From contig NZ_CP121252.1 in NCBI RefSeq assembly GCF_029637705.1, positions 620,001 to 684,000 on the forward strand: a stretch of DNA of 64,000 bases. Direction: 5' to 3'. A model generated the notes under the pieces. The model did no database searches and was not told the DNA's origin. It saw nothing but the letters and a program-made list of their open reading frames with translations. Positions 44,174 to 53,040 of this stretch are shown here, in pieces. This DNA comes from Citricoccus muralis. Its GTDB lineage: Bacteria; Actinomycetota; Actinomycetes; Actinomycetales; Micrococcaceae. The stretch's first letter is position 1. Each line of letters starts with the position of its first letter. Position numbers and translations under genes: made by a program.

Positions 44174-45547
44174 ATGACCCTCACCGCCACAGCGACGACC
44201 ACCGCCGCCGAAGCGATCGCCACCGCGGGAAGCGCCGTCGACGCGCTGCGCAACGCGCAAGCCAAGCCCACGGTGTTCCCGGTGCAAGCAGAATTCACCA
44301 ACTGGCGCTCGGAGCAGCGGGCCTGGCGCGAGGGGGTGGCCCTGCTGGATCAGTCGCATCACATGACCGACCTGTTCATCTCCGGACCCGACGCCCTGCG
44401 GCTGCTCTCGGATACCGGCGTCAACAATGTCAGCCGGTTCCGCCCGCAGATGGCCAAACAGTTCATCGCTGTCAACCACGAGGGCTACCTGATCGGCGAC
44501 GCCATCCTGGTGTATCTGGAAGAGGAGTCTTTCGACCTGGTGGGCTGGCACATGGTGCTGGACTGGGTGCAGTTCATCGGAGAGACCGGAGACTACGATG
44601 TCACCTTCGAACGTGACGCCTCCTCGGCGGTGCGCCAGGGCGATCCGACACTGTACCGGTACGAGGTGCAAGGACCGGACGCCGAGAAGCTCATGCAGAA
44701 AGTCAGCACCATCGAGGTGGCCCAGACCAGGTTCTTCGGGATGCTAGAATTCGAGATCGCCGGTCGGCGGATTCCTGCGATCCGGCACGGCATGGCCGGT
44801 CAGCCGGGGTTCGAGATGTGGGGACCGTGGGAAGACCGCGAGGTGATCCTCCAGGCGCTGGTCGAGGCCGGAGCGGAGTTCGACCTGACTCGGGTGGGGT
44901 CGCTGGCCTACTCCGTCGCCAATCTCGAATCGGCGTGGGTGCCCTCTCCGCCGGCCGCGATCTTCACCGGAGAGCGCATGGAGGAATACCTGGACTGGCT
45001 GCCCGCCGCGCGGATGGGATCGATCGCCGGCAGCCTGGACTCCGAGGACATCGAGGACTATTACCTCACCCCCTTCGACCTCGGCTACGGATTCGTCATC
45101 GACTGGGACCACGACTTCATCGGCAGAGAGGCGCTGCGCAGCCACGCGAAGGCTGCATCGCGGAAGAAGGTCACCCTGGTGTGGGACCCGGAGGAACTGG
45201 CCGCAGCCCAGCGCACCCTCTACGAGGAAGGAGTGCCCGCCAAGTTCATCAACCTCCCGAAGGCGCGCTACGGGCAGTTCCAGACCGACCGCGTGCTCCA
45301 TGACGGCAGGGACGTCGGGATCTCGCTGGACGCCGGCTACCTGGCCAACGAGCAGGCTTTCGTCTCCCTCGCCACCATCGAGGAGGAGTTCTCGGCTCCG
45401 GGGACCGCGGTGACCCTGGTGTGGGGCGAGGACCCTGCCTCCACCAAACCCGCCGTCGAGGCGCACCGACAGATCCAGATCCGCGCGACCGTGCAGCCCG
45501 CACCGTACTCGCGCTTTGCCCGCGAGAATTACCGACGCAACAGCTGA
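44174..45547 (+). CDS. ligM: LigM/DesA-type tetrahydrofolate-dependent aromatic O-demethylase
   Basis: 457 residues of the aminomethyltransferase (GcvT) fold. Resemblance to Sphingobium LigM is seen along the chain: EFTNWRSEQRAWREGVALLDQSHHM near residue 40, the IGDAILVYL strand, RYEVQGPDAEKL, RHGMAGQPGFEMWGP, NLESAWVPSPPAAIFTGE and DIEDYYLTPFDLGYGF. Such enzymes move the methyl group of vanillate, 3-O-methylgallate or syringate to tetrahydrofolate, giving a catechol. GAAGGAG precedes the ATG. The dioxygenase and the oxalomesaconate genes nearby could complete degradation. The exact methoxy substrate is open. Confidence 0.85.
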   Translation: MTLTATATTTAAEAIATAGSAVDALRNAQAKPTVFPVQAEFTNWRSEQRAWREGVALLDQSHHMTDLFISGPDALRLLSDTGVNNVSRFRPQMAKQFIAVNHEGYLIGDAILVYLEEESFDLVGWHMVLDWVQFIGETGDYDVTFERDASSAVRQGDPTLYRYEVQGPDAEKLMQKVSTIEVAQTRFFGMLEFEIAGRRIPAIRHGMAGQPGFEMWGPWEDREVILQALVEAGAEFDLTRVGSLAYSVANLESAWVPSPPAAIFTGERMEEYLDWLPAARMGSIAGSLDSEDIEDYYLTPFDLGYGFVIDWDHDFIGREALRSHAKAASRKKVTLVWDPEELAAAQRTLYEEGVPAKFINLPKARYGQFQTDRVLHDGRDVGISLDAGYLANEQAFVSLATIEEEFSAPGTAVTLVWGEDPASTKPAVEAHRQIQIRATVQPAPYSRFARENYRRNS

Positions 45548-45582
45548 GCCGTTGCCGTCACCGGCGCGGAGAGGAGACAGAC

Positions 45583-46590
45583 ATGCATCAGCGAACCATG
45601 ACACGGCGCGCCGTGCTTCTGGGCGGATTGGGACTCGGCGCCGCCGGGGTTCTGCTCGGCTGCGGGGACGGCTCGCCCTCGGCAGGGACGACCACCGGCG
45701 CGTCCCGAGCAGCGACGGGTGGCGTGGAGGAGGTCGGGGTGCTGCCGATCGTCGACGTCGCCACCATCTTCATCGCCAAGACGCAGGGGATCTTCTCCGA
45801 CCACGGACTCGAGATCGAGACGACGCTCGCACAGGGAGGCTCTGCGATCGTGCCCGCTGTGGTTTCTGGGGCGAACCTCTTCGGATTCTCCAACCTCACC
45901 TCGCTGCTCATCGGACGATCGCGCGGGCTGGACCTGGTCACGGTGGCGCCCGGGTCCGGGTCCAACGGGAGGGACGGCCAGGATTACTTCGCGGTGTTGG
46001 TCCGAGACGATAGTGAGATCCAGAACGGGGCTGACCTGGCGGGGGCGTCCATTGCCGTCAACACCGTCCAGAACATCAACGACACCACGCTGAATGCTGC
46101 TGTGCGGGATGCGGGTGGCGACCCCGAGGGTATCGACTACGTGGAGGTGGCGTTCCCGGATATGCCGGCGGCCCTGGAGAACGGCCAGGTCGACGCAATC
46201 GCGGTGGGGGAGCCCTTCCTGACGATCGCAAAAGACCAGGGTGCCCGGGTGGTGCTCTCCAGTTATGCGAAGCCCATCGACCGGTTGACGGTCTCGGCGT
46301 ACTTCACCACACAGGAGATCTGGGATGCGCAGCCGGAGCGGGTCACTGCGTTCCAGAGCGCGATGGCGGAGGCACAGTCCATTGCGCGGAGCGACCCGGA
46401 TGCTGTGCGCGCGGTGCTGCCCAAATACACCAGCCTGGACGCGGATCTGGCGGAGCGGATCATCCTTCCCGACTTCCCGGAACGCATCAACCAGGACTCG
46501 ACCCAGCAGCTTGCCGACTTGGCGGAGGCCGATGGGCTGCTGCAGAACTCGCTGTCGGTGACCGATCTGCTCGGGGAGGGGTCGTACTAA
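45583..46590 (+). CDS. NitT/TauT-type ABC substrate-binding lipoprotein, orphan
   Basis: 335 residues. A Tat/Sec signal (TRRAVLLGGLGLGAAG) ends in the lipobox LLGC near residue 27. The mature chain begins EEVGVLPIVDVATIFIAKTQGIFSDHGLEI, the SsuA/NMT1 style. GAGAGGAG precedes ATG 45583. It follows the demethylase by 35 bases and so should bind a methoxylated aromatic acid or similar. No ATPase or permease is in this unit. Its stop codon overlaps that of the convergent aconitase X small-subunit gene (46587-46590). Confidence 0.88.
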   Translation: MHQRTMTRRAVLLGGLGLGAAGVLLGCGDGSPSAGTTTGASRAATGGVEEVGVLPIVDVATIFIAKTQGIFSDHGLEIETTLAQGGSAIVPAVVSGANLFGFSNLTSLLIGRSRGLDLVTVAPGSGSNGRDGQDYFAVLVRDDSEIQNGADLAGASIAVNTVQNINDTTLNAAVRDAGGDPEGIDYVEVAFPDMPAALENGQVDAIAVGEPFLTIAKDQGARVVLSSYAKPIDRLTVSAYFTTQEIWDAQPERVTAFQSAMAEAQSIARSDPDAVRAVLPKYTSLDADLAERIILPDFPERINQDSTQQLADLAEADGLLQNSLSVTDLLGEGSY

Positions 46591-47051
46591 ACCAGCACCG
46601 TCACCGTGCCTTGGTCTCCATCGACGATGACGGTGTCGCCCGTGCGGATGATGTGCACCGGGTCGACGGAGAATTCGCTGACCGTCGGAACTCGCGTCAC
46701 GACTGCGCCCAGGACTGCTTTGGAAGTGACATGGGTGAACACCATGGCTAAGGGGGCCGTGCCCAACAAACGTGTGCTTTGGAAGAAGCCAGACCACCCA
46801 GACGATCCCTTGGCCCCGGGAAAAACCAAAACCTTGTCGGTGAAGCAGACACCGCGCAGGGGATGGCGTCGTTCGACGATGACTCCGGTGGAGGGGTCGA
46901 TGCCGCCCCATCCGGAGATCTGCTCGGTCGAGACCAACGCCTCACCTCGTACGAGCCCGGGCACGATGCCTCGCCCCTGAAGAATTCTGTTGGACTCGAC
47001 TTGTGGTACAGAATCCGCGGTCAGTGGTTCGTGATGACGGAGTGATGTCAT
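46587..47051 (-). CDS. Aconitase X small (swivel) subunit
   Basis: 154-residue DUF126-type swivelling domain of two-subunit AcnX. GRGIVPGLVRGEALVS, the WGGIDPSTGVIVERRHPLRG block and FPGAKGSSGWSGFFQ, with the conserved serine motif that contacts the iron-sulfur cluster substrate site, are typical. ATG 47051 has GAGAGGAG upstream and overlaps the large-subunit stop (ATGA), so the subunits are translationally coupled. Bacterial AcnX enzymes of known function dehydrate cis-3-hydroxy-L-proline; archaeal ones act on mevalonate 5-phosphate. Confidence 0.88.
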   Translation of the reverse strand: MTSLRHHEPLTADSVPQVESNRILQGRGIVPGLVRGEALVSTEQISGWGGIDPSTGVIVERRHPLRGVCFTDKVLVFPGAKGSSGWSGFFQSTRLLGTAPLAMVFTHVTSKAVLGAVVTRVPTVSEFSVDPVHIIRTGDTVIVDGDQGTVTVLV

Positions 47052-48328
47052 GCCAATTCTCCTCTCCATGTACCGGTGAGTGCGGCCTCGACGCATTCTC
47101 TGGTGGTCCCGAACCACGCTTCGATTCCTAGAATCGCCGGCAAATAGTGGGCTTGTTTTGCACTGTCGGTAGCGAAGACCTGACATCCTTTCGGTGCGGT
47201 CCTCGACATGGCCGGGCAGGAGTCCGTCAGGACCTTGCCTCCAGCGGCTTGAATAGTGGCAATATCGCCGTTCCGCTGTGCGACCGACCGTAGCGCCCGA
47301 GGCGTCATGACCCACAACTCAGTACCTTCGTGCAGAGTTTTTCCGTCGAGCAGAGACGCGATCTCTCGGATCTGCTCCAGTGACGCATGGGGACATCCCA
47401 ACAAGACGAAATCGACGTCGTCGGAGGATCCCTGGTCGTTGAGGGTCTCGTAGGCACGACGACGATCTTCCGAGGTGTAAGCGATCTCCGTCGGCACCGG
47501 TTGGTCCCCGAATGCCGCCTCGAGTGTGGGCGCTTCCGGTGTGAAACCAGGCATATGAAAAATCTCAACACCGCCACTGGTCGCCAGGGCAGCACCGAGA
47601 TGCTTCAAATCGGTCGCGGTGGGAAGACCGAGTTCTCCGGTGAGGACTGGCCGCTCTTCCTGGACGATTCCACCGACGTGGTATCCGAAGAGTCCCCAAT
47701 CGAGAAAAGAATCGATCCGGACTTCAGACGAGAAAAGATGGGTGCCGTAGCGGTTTTCATCGAGGTGATTTCCCCAATAGGGGACCCGTCCCGTCAATGA
47801 GGCTGCGCCGGTCGACGCCGTGCCTTCGCAGTTAGATTTCGCGCCGATCACCGAATTGGCATAGATCACGGCTGAGGATTCCATCCACGCGATGTGTTCG
47901 CCCCGGACGGGCAGGTTCCCGACCTAATAGGGAGTGCAGGTGGCGAGGATGTTGATACCGCGATCGCTGGCGAACGCTTCGGCGTCTTCCTGCTGCTGTA
48001 CGAGCTCTTGGCGGTAGGGAATGGTGCCGATCGCATCTGCGCCGAAGCCGTGTTGCAGCTGACAGGTGGGGACCTTCATGGAAGGGATGGAGAGGTCTTG
48101 GTCCGAATCAAGGTTGATGACCGCGAAGGCTTTATCCCAACCATGTTCGGCGACGATTTTCTGTTTCGCCGGTGTGGGCTGTGTCGAGGTTCCGGCGACG
48201 TTGCGGACCTCGCAGAGTCGCTCTGCATCCAGCCCCTCGCCGTAGCGGATGAGCAGGTCCATGGCAGCGGCAACGGCTTCACCCTCGACGCCGTCTCGCA
48301 TCATCTTTTCCTCAGTGGTGAGCTGCAT
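47048..48328 (-). pseudogene. Aconitase X large (catalytic) subunit, interrupted by an in-frame amber codon
   Basis: 426 codons from ATG 48328 (GGGAGGG upstream) to the TGA at 47048, in one frame except for TAG at 47924-47926 (codon 135). The reading is ATCTPY-stop-VGNLPVRGEHIAWMESSA. Both sides keep AcnX motifs: MKVPTCQLQHG before, and ESSAVIYANSVIGAKSNCEG, DFVLLGCPHAS and TDSCPAMSR cysteines after. CAG to TAG is the simplest cause. No other stop, frameshift or decay is seen. Either a recent loss-of-function mutation, readthrough, or a sequencing error. It overlaps the FAD enzyme gene upstream by 17 bases. Confidence 0.88.
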
Positions 48329-49655
48329 CTGAAACCCTCCCGTCCGATCCCGCACCTACTGGTGCGGGTCCATCGATGTTCTTACTGACCCGCTGACGCA
48401 GATCGTTGAGATTCAGGTCGCTGAGTGCACCGCCATGTGTCAGGTCGAGCGCATGCGCGGCAGCCTCGCCCATGGCGGCGCACGGTCCCATCACTCGAAT
48501 GCTGGACAGTGCTGCCGCGTCACCATCGACGCAGCGCCCGGCGGCCAGGAGATTGACGGCTCCCCGGGGCGTGATGCTGCGCAAGGGGATGTGATGGACG
48601 TGGTCGGAATCGAACTGCTCCCACACATAGCCACGAGGCTGGTCGTGGAGCTCGATGGGCCACGACGTCCGAGCAATGGAATCGTCGAAACGGGTTCCGG
48701 CGCGCACCTCGTGTTCGGTGAGTTGATGCTCGCTCAGAATCCATCGAGTCTGGCGGCGTCCCGGGAGTCCGTAGAGCCGGACTTTTGCGTCACCGAAGGC
48801 CTCGGGAAAATCTTCACGCAGGAAGTCCAAGACGCGGTCGGCTTGATCTTTGCCGCGGATTTGCGCCTCGGCGGCTGCCACCGCCGACAAGGGAGATTCG
48901 ATGTGGGTCATATTGAGCACGGCTGTGTCTCGACCCGGGAAGAAGAAGGCGAGTCCGTCCTTGCGGATCAGACCGAAATCTTCGGCTCGATCCTGGAGCC
49001 GTGCCGTCAGATCCGCCGCGTCCGGGGCCTGATCTGGGCGAAGGTTCTCGATGCGCACCTGCTGAGAGCCCCAAATGGTTCGCTCGGGGACCTGGCATGG
49101 CAAGCCAGCCTCCCAGGTCAATGCCGCGTCGCCGCTGGCATCAATAAACGATGCTGCCTGGATGCGGGCAAATCCGTAGCGGGTGGCAAAAGTGACCGAA
49201 TCAAGGTGCCCACCGTCGTTCTCCACCGAGAGGATGGATGCCCCCGTCAGTGGAATGACTCCTGCCTCGACAACCTGCTGTTCCATCCACCGGCCGACCG
49301 CGTGCTCGTCGTAGTTGACGGTGATGGTGTGACGGTAGTTGTGCGAAATGTCGCCCGCCGGCTCGAGGTCTCGGAACATGGGGTCGAAAATTCCGTGTGT
49401 CAGTTGCTCATAGGCCGGACCATTTCCGTAGATTCCACAGAACAAGCCGATCAACGAGTTGGCACATTGGCCACCTAAAACAGGGAGGGCGTCGACGAGT
49501 GCCACGCGGCGGCCGAGCTGTGCTGCCGTCAGCGCGGCCGAGATGCCGGCAATGCCGGCTCCCACGACACAGATGTCAACGGATAGTTCCTCGACAGAAT
49601 CGGGTTGTGGTTTGGTGACTTCGTGTACTTTGACCTCGGTCAGTGCGTGAGGCAT
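48312..49655 (-). CDS. FAD-dependent oxidoreductase (FAD_oxidored family)
   Basis: 447 residues. The FAD-binding motif DICVVGAGIAGISAALTAAQLGRRVAL begins near residue 27; GGQCANSLIGLFCGIYGNG, the FIDASGDAAL strand and a C-terminal LLAAGRCVDGDAAALSSIRVMGPCAAMGEAAA block follow, all typical of PF12831-type flavoproteins of unknown substrate. It lies between the dehydratase and aconitase X genes and overlaps the latter by 17 bases. It probably oxidises the transported compound or its dehydration product. AAGGA precedes the ATG. Confidence 0.85.
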   Translation of the reverse strand: MPHALTEVKVHEVTKPQPDSVEELSVDICVVGAGIAGISAALTAAQLGRRVALVDALPVLGGQCANSLIGLFCGIYGNGPAYEQLTHGIFDPMFRDLEPAGDISHNYRHTITVNYDEHAVGRWMEQQVVEAGVIPLTGASILSVENDGGHLDSVTFATRYGFARIQAASFIDASGDAALTWEAGLPCQVPERTIWGSQQVRIENLRPDQAPDAADLTARLQDRAEDFGLIRKDGLAFFFPGRDTAVLNMTHIESPLSAVAAAEAQIRGKDQADRVLDFLREDFPEAFGDAKVRLYGLPGRRQTRWILSEHQLTEHEVRAGTRFDDSIARTSWPIELHDQPRGYVWEQFDSDHVHHIPLRSITPRGAVNLLAAGRCVDGDAAALSSIRVMGPCAAMGEAAAHALDLTHGGALSDLNLNDLRQRVSKNIDGPAPVGAGSDGRVSDAAHH

Positions 49656-49678
49656 GGTCCATCCTTCGGTTGTGCAGG

Positions 49679-51376
49679 TTAGTGCGAAGCGCCTTTGAGG
49701 GTCGCTCCGTGCTCAAGGTCGGTGGCGGTCGTGTCATAGACACTGAGCCAGCTGTTGGGTGGATGAGTGGTCTTCGATGCGGTGGAAAATGAACGCGCGT
49801 CGAGCTCGTCCGGGGTGAGTTTGAGGTCGACGGTTCCTTCGCGGAGATCGATGGCGACGAGGTCCCCGTCTCGAACGAGGTTGAGTGCCCCGGGACGGGC
49901 CCCCTCAGGCTTGACCTCGCCGACGACGATGCCCTTGTTGACGAGACCGGAAAGCTGTCCGTCAGTCACCACGGAAACCGTATTGGTCAGCCCGGCGCCG
50001 TCCAGGGCGAAGACCACGTTCGAGGCCATCCCCATCCCGGGGGTGCCGTGCGGTCCCAGCCCGCGCACCACCAGCACGGAGCCGGAGGGGATGCGCTGGG
50101 CGTGGATCGCCTCGATCGCCGCGGCCGCGTCTTCAAAAACGACGGCCGGGCCGGAGAACGCGGTGGCCCGGATCTCGGTGGCCGAGAGCTTCACGATGGC
50201 CCCGTGTGGGGCGAGCGAGCCGTGCAGGATCTGGATCGTGGCGTGGTCGGCCACGGGGGAGTCCAGAGGCCGGATGACCTGCTCATCGATTGCGCACGGA
50301 TCAGCGAGAATCTCGCCCAGTGACCGTCCGGTCACGGTGGTGACGCTGCGGTCGACGACGCCGCCCAGCTGGTGCAGCACCGCCAGGGCACCGCCGGCGG
50401 CGTCGAACTCCTCGATCGATGTCGGCCCGGCCGGGCGCACGGTACTCAGCGGCCGCACCACGGTCTGCAGCCGCGCGAACTCCGCGCTGATATCCAGCTC
50501 CAGCCCGGACTCCACCGCGATGGCCTGCAGATGCTTGACCGCGTTGATGGATCCTGACACGGCCAGCACACTGGCGACGGCGTTGCGGAATGCCGCCGGG
50601 GTGAGGATGTCGCGGGGCCGCAGATTCTGTTGCACCGCCGCCACGATGGCGCGTGCCGAATCGTCGACGTTCCGCCACATCGCCGGGCTATTGGCGGCCA
50701 CCGGTGCGCTGCCCGGCAGGCTCATCCCCAGCGCCTCGGAGACGATGTGCATGGTGTTGGCCGTGCCCATCCCCGAACACACCCCGGGGCCTTGAATGGC
50801 CCGGTCGCTCATCCCACACAATTCGGCGAGCGTGCAGCGCCCGGAGGCCACATGGCCGGCGCGGATGAACACCTCCTCGATGTCCACGACCTCGCCGTCG
50901 TCGGTGCGACCGCTGCGCTGATAGCCGCAGGGCACCACGACCGTGGGCACGTTGAGCCGTCCGGCGGCCATCAGCTGTCCCGGCGTCGTCTTGTCGCACG
51001 AGGCCAAACAGATCATCCCGTCCAGCTGCGCGCCTTCAACCACCGCCTCGACGTCATTGGTGAGCAGGTCCCGGCTGGAGAGCACGTAGCCTCCGCCGCG
51101 GCCCGCCGCCATCATGAAATCGGTCGGGGCCACGGTGCGCACCTCAAACGGGATTGCGCCCTGGTCGCGGATGACCTCGCAGACCCGGTCCGCGATGTCG
51201 TCGAGGTGGCTGAAACAGGGGGCGAGCTTGGATGAGGAGTTCACCACCGCGATCTTCGGCTTGTCGATGTCCTCATCGTTGAGCCCGAGGGCGCGCCATT
51301 GGGTGCGCCGGGTGGCCCACCGGGGCGAACCGACGGGGAAATTGCTGCGCAATGTCTGCGTCGCGGACTCCGTCAT
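49679..51376 (-). CDS. IlvD/Edd family dehydratase (dihydroxy-acid or sugar-acid dehydratase)
   Basis: 565-residue iron-sulfur dehydratase. Cluster cysteines are in AQLDGMICLASCDKTTPG near residue 130 and GVCSGMGTANTM near residue 205; the VVRGLGPHGTPGMGM and VTDGQLSG blocks close the catalytic domain. The length and catabolic context suggest a sugar-acid or hydroxy-acid dehydratase rather than biosynthetic IlvD. ATG 51376 has GGAGGG and overlaps the permease stop (ATGA). The longer open frame to 52093 is an artefact lying over the permease gene. Confidence 0.88.
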   Translation of the reverse strand: MTESATQTLRSNFPVGSPRWATRRTQWRALGLNDEDIDKPKIAVVNSSSKLAPCFSHLDDIADRVCEVIRDQGAIPFEVRTVAPTDFMMAAGRGGGYVLSSRDLLTNDVEAVVEGAQLDGMICLASCDKTTPGQLMAAGRLNVPTVVVPCGYQRSGRTDDGEVVDIEEVFIRAGHVASGRCTLAELCGMSDRAIQGPGVCSGMGTANTMHIVSEALGMSLPGSAPVAANSPAMWRNVDDSARAIVAAVQQNLRPRDILTPAAFRNAVASVLAVSGSINAVKHLQAIAVESGLELDISAEFARLQTVVRPLSTVRPAGPTSIEEFDAAGGALAVLHQLGGVVDRSVTTVTGRSLGEILADPCAIDEQVIRPLDSPVADHATIQILHGSLAPHGAIVKLSATEIRATAFSGPAVVFEDAAAAIEAIHAQRIPSGSVLVVRGLGPHGTPGMGMASNVVFALDGAGLTNTVSVVTDGQLSGLVNKGIVVGEVKPEGARPGALNLVRDGDLVAIDLREGTVDLKLTPDELDARSFSTASKTTHPPNSWLSVYDTTATDLEHGATLKGASH

Positions 51377-52167
51377 GCCGATTCCCTCCTGCCGTAGACC
51401 GACTCGTGCCACGGGATCACGAACCGCTTCAGCGAGTTCACCGTGAAGTACATGATCAGGCCGATCGTCGCCAGGATGAGGATGACGGCGAACAGCGCCG
51501 GGGCATTGAGCTCGTTCAGCGTTCGGACCACCAGGTACCCGAGCCCCTCGTTGCCGCCCAGATACTCGCCAACGATGGTGCCGATGACGGCGAGGACAAT
51601 GGCTGTCTCCATGCCGGCGAAGACGTGCGGCATCATGCTCTTCACCTCCAGGTGCTTGAACGTCTGCCACCGGGAGGCGTTGATGCTCTGCATCACGTCG
51701 CGGTGACCGCGATCCACGGAGCGCACCCCGAGTAGCACGTTGAGCATGACCGGGAAGAAGGCCAGCAGCCCGGCGATGATGATCTTCGTTGTCATCCCGA
51801 AGCCGAACCAGATGACGAACAGCGGGATCAGCGCCACCTTCGGAATCACCTCGAGGGCGATGATCAGCGGACGCACGCTCGCCTCCAGCAGCGGCAGCTT
51901 GCCGAGCAGGACGCCGACGACGACTCCGGCGAACGTTCCCGCGGTGAATCCGATCAGGATCTGGATGACGGTCACCCGGATGTGCGACCAGGTGCTGGCC
52001 TCGCCGAGCACGGAGCCCAGGCCCTCGAAGATCAACGACGGCGGCGGCAGGATCAGCGGTGAGACGTCCAGCGCCTTGACGGTGATCTCCCACACCACAA
52101 ACAGCACGATGAGCAGCCCCGGTGTGGTGATCCAGGGCAGGATGCGCAGCAGCTTCTTACGATTCAT
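51373..52167 (-). CDS. ABC transporter permease (SsuC/TauC type)
   Basis: 264-residue membrane subunit with about six helices and the EAA-type loop HRDVMQSINASRWQTFKHLEV near residue 155. N-terminal LRILPWITTPGLLIVLFVVWEI is the first helix. It is the only NitT/TauT-type permease in the window, and three binding proteins of that family are present. Overlaps the ATPase gene by 11 bases. Confidence 0.92.
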   Translation of the reverse strand: MNRKKLLRILPWITTPGLLIVLFVVWEITVKALDVSPLILPPPSLIFEGLGSVLGEASTWSHIRVTVIQILIGFTAGTFAGVVVGVLLGKLPLLEASVRPLIIALEVIPKVALIPLFVIWFGFGMTTKIIIAGLLAFFPVMLNVLLGVRSVDRGHRDVMQSINASRWQTFKHLEVKSMMPHVFAGMETAIVLAVIGTIVGEYLGGNEGLGYLVVRTLNELNAPALFAVILILATIGLIMYFTVNSLKRFVIPWHESVYGRRESA

Positions 52168-53002
52168 GGTCCAGCTCCTCGTTCAGCGATGTCCGCAGGT
52201 GGGTGACGCGGTCCTGGTAGGTGTCGTCCTGGGTCACCAGGGGTGTGCGGGGACGGGTCAACGGGACGTCGATGATCTCCTTGATCCGTCCCGGCCGCGG
52301 GGTCAGGTGCACGACGCGATCGCCCAGCGAGACGGCCTCGTCGATGTCGTGGGTAACGAAGACGACGGTGGCCCCGGTGGCCAGGGCGATGCGCTGCAGC
52401 TCGGCGTTCATCTTCTCCCGGGTCAGGGCGTCCAGAGCTCCGAAGGGCTCATCCATCAGTAACAGCTGCGGATCATCACTCAAGGCGCGGGCGATGGCGG
52501 CGCGCTGCCGCATCCCGCCCGAGAGCTCACGCGGATAGTTCTTCAGGAACCCGCCCAGCCCGACCAGCTCCGCCAGCTCGCGGACGCGGGCCCGACGGGC
52601 GTTCTTCGGGGTGCCGCGCAGCTTCAGCGGCAGGGCGATGTTCTCCTCGATGCTGTACCAGGGGAAGAGATTCGCCTCCTGGAACACCACCCCCAGATTG
52701 CGCACCAGCTTGGAGTTGACGCGCTCGCCGGTCCACAACGACTGCCCCTCGATGAGAACCTGGCCGGCGGTGGGCGGGATGAGCCCGGCCATGATCCGCA
52801 GCAGCGTGGTCTTTCCACAGCCGGAGCGTCCGACCAGGGAGACGAACTCTCCCTGTCGCACCTCCAGGTTGATGCCGCTCAGGGCCTGGACGTGGCCACG
52901 ATCGGTCTTGTAGGTCTTCTCCAGCTCCGCGATGCGGATATCAACCTTGACGTCATCGACGTCTACCGGTGAAGGGGACTCAGTGTTGATCTGCAATGAC
53001 AT
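52157..53002 (-). CDS. ABC transporter ATP-binding protein (SsuB/TauB type)
   Basis: About 281 residues. Walker A GRSGCGKTT, Q-loop VFQEANLFPWYSI, signature LSGGMRQRAAIARAL and Walker B LLLMDEPFGALD are all intact. ATG 53002 has GTGAGGAAAG upstream and is preferred to the GTG at 53020. Drives the permease encoded next. Confidence 0.93.
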   Translation of the reverse strand: MSLQINTESPSPVDVDDVKVDIRIAELEKTYKTDRGHVQALSGINLEVRQGEFVSLVGRSGCGKTTLLRIMAGLIPPTAGQVLIEGQSLWTGERVNSKLVRNLGVVFQEANLFPWYSIEENIALPLKLRGTPKNARRARVRELAELVGLGGFLKNYPRELSGGMRQRAAIARALSDDPQLLLMDEPFGALDALTREKMNAELQRIALATGATVVFVTHDIDEAVSLGDRVVHLTPRPGRIKEIIDVPLTRPRTPLVTQDDTYQDRVTHLRTSLNEELDHES

Positions 53003-53040
53003 ATCTTGTGCTTTCCTCACGGTCTGAAATCAGGGGATGC

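Noticed and set aside
47924-47926. Amber codon read as pyrrolysine or selenocysteine-like recoding
   Set aside because: No pyl genes in the window, UAG is not a selenocysteine codon, and aconitase X has no known recoding; a point mutation is simpler.
49679-52093. 804-codon frame for the IlvD-family gene
   Set aside because: The first 239 codons run over the permease gene in another frame; ATG 51376 has a ribosome site and a family-typical N terminus.
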